Assembly: GCA_934454525.1 (NCBI GenBank) | Contig: CAKSFM010000016.1 | Location: forward strand, 1-48,269 | From: an uncultured Clostridia bacterium | GTDB taxonomy: Bacteria > Bacillota > Clostridia > UMGS1883 | Length of the DNA stretch: 48,269 bases | Direction of reading: 5' to 3' | Part shown: positions 1 to 7,978 of the stretch, piece by piece | How positions within the stretch are numbered: position 1 is the first letter of the stretch | Layout of the letters: the number at the start of each line of letters is the position of its first letter | Position numbers and translations under genes: made by a program | Notes under the pieces: generated by a model | Database searches by the model: none | Seen by the model: only the letters and a program-made list of their open reading frames with translations | Told to the model about the DNA's origin: nothing

Positions 1-66
1 CTCATCCGCCAATAGGAGCAAATCAAGATATTGTTTTTTGTTTTCTGTAACTTCTACAATTCTCAT
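1..66 (-). CDS. GNAT family N-acetyltransferase, 5' part only
   Basis: The first 22 codons of a minus-strand gene that leaves the window. The start is ATG with a GGTG-type ribosome site just upstream. The N-terminus (MRIVEVTENKKQYLDLLLLA) matches the opening helix of small stand-alone GNAT acetyltransferases common in Clostridia, which move acetyl from acetyl-CoA to an amine substrate. The acetyl-CoA binding motif lies outside the window, so the family call rests on recall of the N-terminus. It has its own promoter directly after the last phage gene and is probably host flanking DNA. Confidence 0.5.
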   Translation of the reverse strand, partial: MRIVEVTENKKQYLDLLLLADE

Positions 67-102
67 CAATCACACCTTCAAATTCCGATTTATCTTATAA
101 AT

Positions 103-131
103 ATTATACCACAAAATCATCCTTTTGTCCA
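103..131 (-). promoter_or_regulatory. Promoter of the GNAT gene
   Basis: Read on the minus strand: -35 TGGACA (131-126), 17-bp spacer, -10 TATAAT (108-103). The -35 begins 9 bp after the XkdQ stop codon, so the junction between phage and flanking DNA is very tight. Confidence 0.7.
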
Positions 132-139
132 TTGACGGT

Positions 140-1654
140 TTATCCAAACTTTCTCAGTCCCAATTTCACATAATGTATTCCGTTTTTTATGCTGTGGTCG
201 GCGCTTTCGATGAGATAATTAATATTGTCAACGGTAATCAACGCACCGGCTCGGGTGTAGCTGTTTATCGCCTCTATGATTTCTATTGAAAAGCTCTCCT
301 TAATTTTATTGAGTTCCGACAGCTTGTTTTTCGCATAGGTATTTGCGTCTCCATCCTTTTCATCGATTTTGAATACATCCTGCAAAACACCGTATTTATA
401 GATACTGTCGGCATCTTTTGCTACAGCTTTTACGGTATACACTTTATCAGTTTCGGTTATTACTTTCACACTGTTTTTCATATCTTCAATTGAAAGGGTA
501 TGCGACACGTTGCCTTTGAGCGTGGGAGAATAAATCAGATGTGTATTCGGTGTGATTCTGAATTCCGGGTAGGCATATATCGCACCGTATTTATAGATTC
601 GTATCCCGTTCGTGGTCATATCAAAATTGTAACCACCGCCGCATTTATCGAGAATATCGGAAAGTATATCAGATATGGTTTTGTCTATGTAAATCTGCGT
701 GATGCTTGTATTCAGTTCCGGCACGGAATCAATCGGAATATTGAAGTCGGAGCAAAGCCGTATAACCGCTTTCTTTGCGTTCATGTTGTTAAACTGATAG
801 GTTTCCTTTGATTTATTGAGATACCAGCCGAAATCAGTCACCGTATATTTATTCTTAAATTTATCTCCATCATCAACCGCAATTACAATACCTCGGAATA
901 TCTCAATGTTGGTGCAGAAGTTTACGATGTCACCAATCTGCGGAGTGTATGTATTCACATAATTTGTATCAGACTTTGCAACTTCAAAACTCATTTTTGT
1001 TGCCAGTTCATCTATCGAGTTTTGCCAAGACAAACTACCTACATAAGATGTAATGTCATTGCCGCCCACAATCAGCTTGTATGTTGCATCTGCACTTGCG
1101 GAAAATTTATCACCGACAGTATTTTCGCCCGTCCCAAAGCTGTCCGAAAGAGAATAGTCCTTATCCTCTTTTGTAGATGTCGTTGCAGATGTCGACGAAC
1201 TTTCGTTATAGCGGAGCACCACATTCCACGGATAATTGTAGTATCCTCTTGTGTATATCTCTCTGCCGGTCTGATCGCCCGACTTGCCGCCGGTGGTTTT
1301 GCCTTTTTCGTTGATTGAGGCATTAACGATTGTTTTGCCGCCATCCTCAACCACAAGTGCGGTGTGGTGAGTTGTGTTCAATAAAACATCACCGCGCTTA
1401 AGTCCAAGTCCCGTTGACAGCGCTATTTTACCGGTTACATCGGAAAACCCGTATCTTAAAAATACAGACTTCATATTTCCGGTATAGGTAGCGCCGCCTG
1501 ACTTTACCTTGCATCCTGCTTGTTCAAATGCCGAGATAACAAGAGAGGAGCAATCATAGTTCGAACCCCATCGGCTGTTCTGGTCATAGCCATGACTATT
1601 ATCGTTTGCAATCTTAACTGCCCAGTTGACGGCGCTTTCAATTACTGCACCCAT
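140..1654 (-). CDS. Peptidoglycan hydrolase (NlpC/P60-like) fused to XkdQ/YqbQ baseplate hub protein
   Basis: 504 residues in two parts. Residues 1-150 are a bacteriophage peptidoglycan hydrolase/NlpC-P60-type cysteine peptidase: the catalytic Cys is in YDCSS (about residue 35) and the His in TTHHTALVV (about 97). After a Ser/Thr-rich linker, residues 190-504 match XkdQ/YqbQ of PBSX-type contractile phages (opening YKLIVGGNDITSYVGSLSW), a gp27/gpD-like hub at the tail tip. The fusion would place a cell-wall-cutting domain at the tip. The ATG overlaps the preceding gene's stop codon (TGATG), so translation is coupled and the fusion looks native. It is the last phage gene before host-like DNA; the usual following baseplate genes are missing. 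Confidence 0.85.
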   Translation of the reverse strand: MGAVIESAVNWAVKIANDNSHGYDQNSRWGSNYDCSSLVISAFEQAGCKVKSGGATYTGNMKSVFLRYGFSDVTGKIALSTGLGLKRGDVLLNTTHHTALVVEDGGKTIVNASINEKGKTTGGKSGDQTGREIYTRGYYNYPWNVVLRYNESSSTSATTSTKEDKDYSLSDSFGTGENTVGDKFSASADATYKLIVGGNDITSYVGSLSWQNSIDELATKMSFEVAKSDTNYVNTYTPQIGDIVNFCTNIEIFRGIVIAVDDGDKFKNKYTVTDFGWYLNKSKETYQFNNMNAKKAVIRLCSDFNIPIDSVPELNTSITQIYIDKTISDILSDILDKCGGGYNFDMTTNGIRIYKYGAIYAYPEFRITPNTHLIYSPTLKGNVSHTLSIEDMKNSVKVITETDKVYTVKAVAKDADSIYKYGVLQDVFKIDEKDGDANTYAKNKLSELNKIKESFSIEIIEAINSYTRAGALITVDNINYLIESADHSIKNGIHYVKLGLRKFG

Positions 1655-2049
1655 CAGATTAACTTCACCTCCGACAGCGTTATTGAATATTTCATATCAC
1701 CGTCTCTGCCGATTGTATATGAGAAATCATCTATCGTAACCGCCATATTTATCGGTGTGTCGGTGATGATAAGCCGAATGGGGAGTTTTCTTTCATACCA
1801 TGTGTCTATGGTATACAGGTAACCGAAAGCGGTATCGCTCCTGTCACGCAGGAAAGGATAATCACGGCAAGGAAAGAAACTCGACCATGATATTTTCTTC
1901 AAAGCTTGCGTACCGATAAGGTTCAGCTGACCTTGCGATACCGTTTCAAATACTTCGTTGTTTCTGCCTTTTGAAACCGTAAACTCAGGCGGCAGAACAG
2001 GGAGCCGCAAAACCTCGGCTCTGTTATTTACGCTTAAATATATATCCAT
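1654..2049 (-). CDS. XkdP-like tail protein without LysM domain
   Basis: 131 residues. The PPEFTVSKGRNNEVFETVSQ segment is the N-terminal signature of XkdP/YqbP-type proteins, which sit between tape measure and hub in PBSX-like tails. XkdP of Bacillus is over 200 residues and carries a C-terminal LysM peptidoglycan-binding module. That module is absent here, consistent with wall-targeting having moved to the peptidase domain fused to the next gene. Good ribosome site (GGAGGACGGCAG before ATG); 12 bp after the tape-measure stop. Confidence 0.75.
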   Translation of the reverse strand: MDIYLSVNNRAEVLRLPVLPPEFTVSKGRNNEVFETVSQGQLNLIGTQALKKISWSSFFPCRDYPFLRDRSDTAFGYLYTIDTWYERKLPIRLIITDTPINMAVTIDDFSYTIGRDGDMKYSITLSEVKLI

Positions 2050-2061
2050 CTGCCGTCCTCC

Positions 2062-4086
2062 TTACATATTATCCAGTGCCAGCTTTAATTTCGGAACAAG
2101 TTCATCAACAATCTCGTCTGTGCTCTTGCCATCTGCATAAATATTGATATAGAATTTGTTCTCACTCCGTCTTGATTTATCAATCGGAGTAACCTTTGCA
2201 CCACTCGGAAGAGAAAGCATTTCGGGACCTTTTTCGCCGACTATAACCGTACCCGCCGTTCTTATTAGTCCGCCGTTTGCAAGCATCGGAATCTGCGGTG
2301 CGGTAAATGTGGGAATTGCCGGAATACCGACAGCACCCGTGACGGAATTTATGCCGTTTATAAGTCCGTTCACACCGCTGACAGCGCCGCGTATCATAGA
2401 ATTTATTGCGGAAATAATGCTGTTTATAGCGCCCTTGATAGCGCCGACGATACCGTTCCACACATTCTTTATCGCATTTCCGATTCCCGTAAATACGGAA
2501 ACTGCGGCGGAGGATATGGTATTCCACGCACCGCTTAAAAATCCTGTTATACCGTTCCAAACTCCGACTGCGGTATCTTTAATTCCCGTCCACAGTCCGA
2601 CAAAGAAAGAACCTATGCTTGTGCCGACCGAAACAAAGAAATCTCCGACCGCCTGAAATGCCTGCTTGCACCAGGCACACACACTGTCCCAATTCATCCA
2701 AAGCGCAACACCTATGGCAATCAGCGCTCCGATTGCGACAATAATAATACCAACGGGGTTCGCTGTCATTGCCACATTCAGCGCCCACTGCGCAGCGGTG
2801 CATATCCCTTGCACAATCGCCCATGCGTTCATGACGGTATTTATCGCAAATACGGCAACCTTAAATGCCACAATCGCACCGACAATGCCCGATATAACCG
2901 GAGCAATCCAACCCCAGTTATTCACGAAAAAGTTATATACATCGGTCGCTTTCTGTACCACTCCGGCAAGAGCGTTTACAACGAGCGGAAGTCCTGTGTC
3001 CTTTATCCAATTAAGCGCCGGTTTGCAGAATTCAAACGCATTAAACAGAGCGTCTTTTACACCGCCGGCAATCGTGATAATGCCGGAAAACTTCTCACTG
3101 TTTTGCATAACGGCTGTTTTTATGCTGTCAAATGCCGACACACCGTAATTCCATACATTTTGAAATGCGGTTATGAGGGGCGGCAGAGCATTGTCCTTAA
3201 TCCACACAATCGGAACTTTAACCGTTTCAACAGCCTTTGTCATAGCGTTTTGTGCGTCCGGTATTTTTGATGCAAGGAAATTTACAGCCGATGTTATAAC
3301 GGGCAGCACACCGTAACCGACAATATCCTTAACAGAACCCCATGCGTTTTTCAGCTGACGAATTCGTCCTTCCGGTGTTTTTGCCATGTTCTCGGCAAGA
3401 CCGCCGAAGTTCTGATTCAAGACCTCTATCAGCGTCGCTGTTTTCTCGGCTTCCGTTCCGCTTTTTAATATTTTACCCTGTGCCTCCGAAAAGGAAACGC
3501 CCACACGCGAAAGAGCACCTATCTGACCCTGCATAACCTTACCGACAAGGTTTCCGGTCTGAATCATCTGCTCCTGCGATACATTAACACCGTATGTGCC
3601 GACCGCAAGGTTCTGCAGCGATGGCAGCAGTGCTTTTATTGTTGAGGATTGCAGCTGAAAGGTTGCAAGCTGTGACGCACCCGCCACGGTTGCATCTCCC
3701 TCAACGGTTGTCACAAGTTCAAGTGCGTCGCCGTACTTGATTATATCATCAACCTGTGCCTGTGTTGTACCTTTCACATTTTTCATAAGAGTGCCGAGTC
3801 GTTCATTTGCTCTTTCAAGCTCAAGCACTCCAACCACACAGTCAGACATAAAAGCTTTAACCTGATTAAACCCTGCATAAGCCGCCACAACTCCGGCGGC
3901 TTTTTTTGCAAGAGATGCAAGTCCCTCGCCCGTCAGCTTGCTCTGCGACTGCATTTTCTTTAGTCCGCCTGTTGCGTTGGTGGTGTGGTTTTTGAGGTTC
4001 TTTACACCTGTTATGGCATTTCTTATCCCGGCGGTGAAGTTGTTGTCTTTGATCGAAAGTGTAGCACCGATATTCTTTTTACTCAT
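2062..4086 (-). CDS. Phage tail tape measure protein
   Basis: 674 residues. N-terminal low-complexity and helical region, long helical middle, several hydrophobic segments around residues 390-470 (IAPVISGIVGAIVAFKVAVF; GIIIVAIGALIAIGVALW), repeated Trp/Gly-rich WNGITGFLSGAWNTISS-type segments, and the typical C-terminal LANGGLIRTAGTVIVGEKGPE motif found at the end of many tape-measure proteins. It sets tail length and is thought to help DNA passage through the cell envelope. The ATG overlaps the stop codon of the frameshifted tail chaperone (TAATG), the position expected for a tape measure gene. At 674 residues it implies a short-to-medium tail. Confidence 0.92.
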   Translation of the reverse strand: MSKKNIGATLSIKDNNFTAGIRNAITGVKNLKNHTTNATGGLKKMQSQSKLTGEGLASLAKKAAGVVAAYAGFNQVKAFMSDCVVGVLELERANERLGTLMKNVKGTTQAQVDDIIKYGDALELVTTVEGDATVAGASQLATFQLQSSTIKALLPSLQNLAVGTYGVNVSQEQMIQTGNLVGKVMQGQIGALSRVGVSFSEAQGKILKSGTEAEKTATLIEVLNQNFGGLAENMAKTPEGRIRQLKNAWGSVKDIVGYGVLPVITSAVNFLASKIPDAQNAMTKAVETVKVPIVWIKDNALPPLITAFQNVWNYGVSAFDSIKTAVMQNSEKFSGIITIAGGVKDALFNAFEFCKPALNWIKDTGLPLVVNALAGVVQKATDVYNFFVNNWGWIAPVISGIVGAIVAFKVAVFAINTVMNAWAIVQGICTAAQWALNVAMTANPVGIIIVAIGALIAIGVALWMNWDSVCAWCKQAFQAVGDFFVSVGTSIGSFFVGLWTGIKDTAVGVWNGITGFLSGAWNTISSAAVSVFTGIGNAIKNVWNGIVGAIKGAINSIISAINSMIRGAVSGVNGLINGINSVTGAVGIPAIPTFTAPQIPMLANGGLIRTAGTVIVGEKGPEMLSLPSGAKVTPIDKSRRSENKFYINIYADGKSTDEIVDELVPKLKLALDNM

Positions 4087-4262
4087 TAACCATCACCGCC
4101 AGTCAGTGCTTTGTATTTTTCATATTCATCTTCCATATAAACCTCATAACAAGCCTTATAAAAAAGTTTTTCTGAAAGCGGAAGATTAATAACCTTCTTT
4201 GGCTCAATACCCCTATTCAAAAAGTGACAGAGCATGGCAAGCTCTCCGTCACTTCTGATTAG
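4086..4262 (-). CDS. -1 frameshift extension of the tail assembly chaperone (gpGT-type)
   Basis: A 58-codon open reading frame in the -1 frame relative to the preceding chaperone gene. It has no start codon of its own at its head and runs from the slippery site to a TAA that overlaps the tape-measure ATG. The product (LIRSDGELAMLCHFLNRGIE then a Tyr/Glu-rich tail) would only be made as a fusion to the 125-residue chaperone, about 183 residues in all. This is the G/GT arrangement described for lambda and found in most tailed phages, including PBSX-like myophages. Confidence 0.85.
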   Translation of the reverse strand, partial: LIRSDGELAMLCHFLNRGIEPKKVINLPLSEKLFYKACYEVYMEDEYEKYKALTGGDG

Positions 4263-4636
4263 TTTTTTATATCGTCAACCGCCTTTACTCCGTCAACATA
4301 TCCTGCAAGCTTTAAGCACTCAACCGCAATCTGCGGAATCTCGCCTGGTTCAAATACTTTCTCAACAATCTCCATCGGTTCAACACATTCAAAAGCCATC
4401 TGAAGTTCCTTTGATTTAAGGCAAGGCTCCGTCACGCAGGAATAAACCATATATGCGTCACCGTTATCCATATCCTGTGTGTCTCTTGCCAAATCAGATG
4501 TCGGACTTTCAATTGTGATAGTGCCGCCGAGTGACTTTATATACAGTGTCGCGGTTTTCGGTTTTTTCTTGCTTTCAAGCATCTGCTCTTTTCTGCGGAT
4601 AAGCTCCGCAAGTGTTATTTTTGTGTTTTTATTCAT
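4259..4636 (-). CDS. XkdN-like tail assembly chaperone
   Basis: 125 residues; recognised as the phage XkdN-like tail assembly chaperone family (TLAELIRRKEQMLESKKK N-terminus, acidic middle). It coats the tape measure protein before tube polymerisation. It lies between tail tube and tape measure, as in PBSX and lambda. Its stop is bypassed in a minority of translations by the slippery site covering its last two sense codons, giving the longer chaperone form. Confidence 0.88.
   Translation of the reverse strand: MNKNTKITLAELIRRKEQMLESKKKPKTATLYIKSLGGTITIESPTSDLARDTQDMDNGDAYMVYSCVTEPCLKSKELQMAFECVEPMEIVEKVFEPGEIPQIAVECLKLAGYVDGVKAVDDIKN
4262..4268 (-). promoter_or_regulatory. Programmed -1 ribosomal frameshift site, A AAA AAC
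   Basis: On the minus strand the chaperone gene ends ATA AAA AAC TAA. The heptamer A AAA AAC is in the correct zero-frame phase and directly abuts the stop codon. Slipping back one base gives AAA AAA then CTA ATC AGA, the continuous 58-codon frame that reaches the tape-measure start. Canonical XXXYYYZ slippery sequence. Confidence 0.88.
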
Positions 4637-4660
4637 AATTCCATCCTTTCTAAGACCGCT

Positions 4661-5101
4661 TTATCGTACCTTGACGAGGTCGGGGAAGTAGTAATCGGTG
4701 AATCCGCCGCTGTATTCCTCGTCAATCATTTTTGCATTTTCAAACTTCTGCAGAGTCAACTCATTAAACCACGCATTCTCGATTACAAGCCGCTCACTTC
4801 CGTAGGCATCGGGATCATCGATTTTTGAGATAATCTGAATGCGGACATCAATGCCTTTCTTTATTTTCTCCGACAAAAGCTGTGCTCCTCGTGAAAACAC
4901 TTTTTTGACCTTCATGCTCCATTCGCCCGTAAGTCCCGTCATTTTCGAGTCCTTTGCCATCTGCATGACAAAATCCACATCCTCACGCTCAATTTTTATC
5001 TTCGCCTCATATGAATCGGTTTCATAGACAGGCTCTCCGTCAAGATAAACCATGCCCCATTTGCCGTTCATAACTCTCGGCGCAGTAGGTTTTACCGCCA
5101 T
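4661..5101 (-). CDS. xkdM: Phage tail tube protein (XkdM family)
   Basis: 146 residues, the usual length of XkdM/YqbM tail tube proteins. The N-terminus APRVMNGKWGMVYLDGEPVY and the IEREDVDFVMQMAKDSKMTG segment are characteristic of the family. It forms the inner tube inside the contractile sheath. 14 bp separates it from the sheath stop codon; ribosome site GGGGGTAAAAAGCT before ATG. Confidence 0.92.
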   Translation of the reverse strand: MAVKPTAPRVMNGKWGMVYLDGEPVYETDSYEAKIKIEREDVDFVMQMAKDSKMTGLTGEWSMKVKKVFSRGAQLLSEKIKKGIDVRIQIISKIDDPDAYGSERLVIENAWFNELTLQKFENAKMIDEEYSGGFTDYYFPDLVKVR

Positions 5102-5115
5102 AGCTTTTTACCCCC

Positions 5116-6171
5116 TTATTCAATGTAAATTCCAAACTTCAAATCCTCGATTGCGTCCTGGATTTGAATACTCGCCCTCACAAACACATTTGTTCCGGTG
5201 TTTGCTGTCTTGATTTTTTCATCATCCCAAGAGGACACATCTCTCGTTTTTGAAAGCCATTCTCTTGTTTCGTCAATATCAATTTCAGCCTTGTTGTCAT
5301 ACTTATCATAAAGCACTCCTCTGTTTGCAAGGTCTTTGAAGTATTTGTTTACGGCGGCAATAAATACGATTTTGTTATCGTATGAGTTTTCAACCTTGCC
5401 TACAAATTCGTCCTCGAAGGTCGCACGGATATCATCACGAATCATATCGACAGCCTCAATGATTTTGATTTTTTTGAAATCATCACCTTTGTCCTCAGTA
5501 GTTGTGGTAAGAGAATTGACGCCCCTTGCAATCTTTATTTTTGTGCCGTCATTAATTAAAATCAATTTTCCGTTATCCACATCATCGTCCGGAGTTTCGC
5601 TTTCGGTTATGCTTTCAACCTCCGGCAGAGTGTAGTATGTAGCGCTCCTGTTAAGCGGAAGTCCGGCAAGAATCCCGGCAATGCGGCAGCAAAACTCTGC
5701 GGTTGTGTACGTCTTTGCGCCGACCTTTATATTGTCGGTTGCAAAATTTATGATGCCCTCGTTATCTGCTGCAGCAAGCGGTAAAACCGCTTTGAATGTC
5801 TTATGATACTGCGTGCGCTGTTCTTTGATATACTCGACAACGGTATCTGTTTCACCGTCACCCAAACCGGGAACGGCAAGGTAATACCACCGCTTGTTTT
5901 TTAGTCTTTCGAGCGCATCTGAAATATCATCGGAGGTCTGCACACGCTCCACAATCACCTTTGACGGTCCACCCATAAACACAAGGGACAGATATGCAAG
6001 ATTGGTCGCCGTATAATGGCTTTTTACAATCTCGCTCTCTTTTGTGTATACGGCGGTTTTTGTTGTATTGCTGTTATCTTTCAGAATAACAGCCACGATG
6101 CCGCGCTCACTTCGTGCAATAAGCGTTTCTGCAAGCGTCTTAAATTCAATTAAAATTTTCGGAAGTCCCAC
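5116..6171 (-). CDS. xkdK: Phage tail sheath protein (XkdK family)
   Basis: 351 residues, a compact sheath protein of the XkdK/YqbK type. Features include the N-terminal GLPKILIEFKTLAETLIARS, the PSKVIVERV and TRVW-like C-terminal VFVRASIQIQDAIEDLKFGI segment that ends nearly all sheath subunits, and the domain order of the minimal sheath fold. It makes the contractile layer of the tail, which establishes this as a myophage. It overlaps the upstream tail terminator gene by 26 bp. Confidence 0.93.
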   Translation of the reverse strand: MGLPKILIEFKTLAETLIARSERGIVAVILKDNSNTTKTAVYTKESEIVKSHYTATNLAYLSLVFMGGPSKVIVERVQTSDDISDALERLKNKRWYYLAVPGLGDGETDTVVEYIKEQRTQYHKTFKAVLPLAAADNEGIINFATDNIKVGAKTYTTAEFCCRIAGILAGLPLNRSATYYTLPEVESITESETPDDDVDNGKLILINDGTKIKIARGVNSLTTTTEDKGDDFKKIKIIEAVDMIRDDIRATFEDEFVGKVENSYDNKIVFIAAVNKYFKDLANRGVLYDKYDNKAEIDIDETREWLSKTRDVSSWDDEKIKTANTGTNVFVRASIQIQDAIEDLKFGIYIE

Positions 6172-6595
6172 GACTATCTGTCACCACTCTTTCTTGTAAT
6201 TCTCTCATTTTCGGCATTGAAACCGTTTTTGTATTCGTTTCCTGTAAAAACTCCAATTCAAAATATGCGATAAGGGCGCTTTTATCGGAATCAAAGGTTA
6301 TTTCATTGACCGACAAAAACCTGTCCTTTACCTTAATCGGAGTGTATAAAAATATATTTTTCAGTTTCTCGGCGTTTACGACGAGTTCTTCTTTGGTTTC
6401 CATTGATGGGTGATATGAAATCTCAATACCCAAGGTAACCAATTCGTAGAATTTGTTTTCCGTTGCAACGCTCACGGGAAAAACATCGATAAAGCAGGCA
6501 GGCTTTTGGAAACCCTCTTTGACCTCAGACGCAATAACTGAGTATTTGTTTTTTGTGAGCAGTTTTGAAACCGCCGTTTGTATATCTTTTATCAT
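6146..6595 (-). CDS. Phage tail terminator family protein
   Basis: 149 residues from the ATG at 6595; a GTG two codons upstream is possible. The opening MIKDIQTAVSKLLTKNKYSV and the VKEGFQKPACFIDVFPVSV segment match the DUF6838/tail-terminator family that lies between the gp10-like protein and the sheath in Clostridia phages. It would cap the assembled tail and join it to the head connector. The gene starts 2 bp before the previous stop and runs 26 bp into the sheath gene, so it is translationally coupled on both sides. Confidence 0.75.
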   Translation of the reverse strand: MIKDIQTAVSKLLTKNKYSVIASEVKEGFQKPACFIDVFPVSVATENKFYELVTLGIEISYHPSMETKEELVVNAEKLKNIFLYTPIKVKDRFLSVNEITFDSDKSALIAYFELEFLQETNTKTVSMPKMRELQERVVTDSRGTSENFN

Positions 6596-6597
6596 TA

Positions 6598-7065
6598 TCA
6601 CAGCTCCACCTCGCTCGTTAAATCATCAAGCAGTTTTTTTGCATTTTTCTCAAAGGTTGCATTAAGTTCTTTGACCGTATCCTCAATCATTTTCTCGCCC
6701 TTTGTTTTACCGCCGACCGAAATTCCTCTGATACCTCTCTGCAAGATGTTTAATTTTCTTCCGTTTCTGCCGACAGTAGAGCCGCCTGTTACAACTCTGT
6801 GACCTTCTTCGACCACATGACCGTACCGGTTCTCGGTCTGCACACGGGCAACACGCGCCTTGCCGAAGGTCTTAGGCTTTTTGGTTCGCCATGAACCTTT
6901 CAGCTTTTTTGTTTTGCCTGTCGGTGTTTTCGAGCGTACACGCTGTCTTGTGACATTCGCCATTGCCATAAGCATGGCGTCCGTTTTGTTTTCATATTTT
7001 TGCTCGATACGGTTGAAAGCCTTTTGCAAGTCCTCAAATCCGAATGTTCCGTCATTCTTCGCCAT
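6598..7065 (-). CDS. HK97 gp10-like head-tail joining protein
   Basis: 155 residues from the ATG at 7065, behind GGGTGAG. Basic protein with the family features: N-terminal FEDLQKAFNRIEQK helix, ANVTRQRVRSKTPTGKTKKL segment, NRYGHVVEEGHRVV segment and a long C-terminal helix. It belongs to the HK97 gp10/XkdI group that sits between head closure and tail terminator. It overlaps the head closure gene by 14 bp. Confidence 0.85.
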   Translation of the reverse strand: MAKNDGTFGFEDLQKAFNRIEQKYENKTDAMLMAMANVTRQRVRSKTPTGKTKKLKGSWRTKKPKTFGKARVARVQTENRYGHVVEEGHRVVTGGSTVGRNGRKLNILQRGIRGISVGGKTKGEKMIEDTVKELNATFEKNAKKLLDDLTSEVEL

Positions 7066-7549
7066 TATACTCACCCTTATCGAAATTCTGTGCCGTTTGT
7101 GCGTTTCTTTCGGCGGCTATGATCTGGAGTTCCTCATGCCGTTCATTTAGGTCAAGCACGGACACTATCTCAAATTCACGGTTATTGTAGAGAATACGCA
7201 TAGCCGGTGTGATGTTCCTAAAATATCTCGTTGAGATTTTGTAGGTGGTTTCAGCACGGATTTTCTGACTTTCTTCATATTCTCTGCCGGTGGTTGGTGC
7301 GACAAATGCCGCAACAGAAAAGTTTTCAAGCGCCAATTTATGCGCATACGGTTTTCCGTTCGCATATTCCAATACTGCATTACCGTCATTATCGTGCGAT
7401 AAATATACCTTATCTGCATCTACTTGCAAAGGCAATGGAAGATACGGTTTGAACGGCTTGTACCTCGGCACTGTTTCACCCATAGAATTTATAATTTCAT
7501 CTGTCGGGGACAGGAAAATTATTCTGTGCCTTAATTTTGAAAAGTTCAT
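7052..7549 (-). CDS. Phage head closure protein (SPP1 gp16-like)
   Basis: 165 residues. The N-terminal LRHRIIFLSPTDEIINSMGE and the YKISTRYFRNITPAMRILYN then FEIVSVLDLNERHEEL segments are the recognisable core of SPP1 gp16/HK97 gp7-type head closure proteins, which close the connector once DNA is packaged. Its position directly after the gp6-like adaptor fits. The ATG overlaps the last bases of the gp6-like stop. Confidence 0.85.
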   Translation of the reverse strand: MNFSKLRHRIIFLSPTDEIINSMGETVPRYKPFKPYLPLPLQVDADKVYLSHDNDGNAVLEYANGKPYAHKLALENFSVAAFVAPTTGREYEESQKIRAETTYKISTRYFRNITPAMRILYNNREFEIVSVLDLNERHEELQIIAAERNAQTAQNFDKGEYNGEE

Positions 7550-7806
7550 TAGAATTGGTCCTTTCTGTAATTATCCAAAAGCCGATACACCGTTTCGGGA
7601 ATAGGTGTGCCGCTCCTGTTTTCATAAAAATGCGAAATAACCAAAAGCTGTGCCTGTCGCACAGACTCCGGCATCGGCTCGATGATGTCTTTTCTCATAT
7701 AATTCTCACACAGTTCCTTCGCCAAAAGCAGAAGGACGGAAATATATCCGTCCTCCTCATTGTGGTCTATCCTTAAAAATTCCTTTACTTCGTCAAGCGT
7801 CAGCAT
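7549..7806 (-). CDS. Head-tail connector protein (HK97 gp6-like)
   Basis: 85 residues from the internal ATG (MLTLDEVKEFLRID). The DEVKEFLRIDHNEEDGYI opening and the short all-helical plan are typical of the gp6/YqbG-type DNA packaging adaptor that binds under the portal. It overlaps the preceding small gene, as expected in a packed structural operon. Confidence 0.85.
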   Translation of the reverse strand: MLTLDEVKEFLRIDHNEEDGYISVLLLLAKELCENYMRKDIIEPMPESVRQAQLLVISHFYENRSGTPIPETVYRLLDNYRKDQF

Positions 7807-7963
7807 TTGCCTTTCCACCCGCTTTCGGTTTTGCCGGCTTTATCTCCTTTGCATATCCTGCAGAAATTAAGTCCTTTGCAACCGCATCATTACAATCGGC
7901 AATCTCGCCCTCATAGTACGCAAAGTCAAGTCCGGCACAGCTTTTAAGTGCCTGTATTTTCAT
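7793..7963 (-). CDS. Small phage structural-operon protein, unknown function
   Basis: 56 residues from the ATG at 7963, with GAGGCG upstream; the frame also opens at a TTG at 7978. N-terminal KIQALKSCAGLDFAYYEGEI, then a Lys/Ala-rich tail. Similar small proteins commonly sit between capsid and gp6 in Clostridia prophages. Function is not known; the basic tail and position suggest a minor head component. Confidence 0.6.
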   Translation of the reverse strand: MKIQALKSCAGLDFAYYEGEIADCNDAVAKDLISAGYAKEIKPAKPKAGGKANADA

Positions 7964-7978
7964 ACGAAATCGCCTCAA

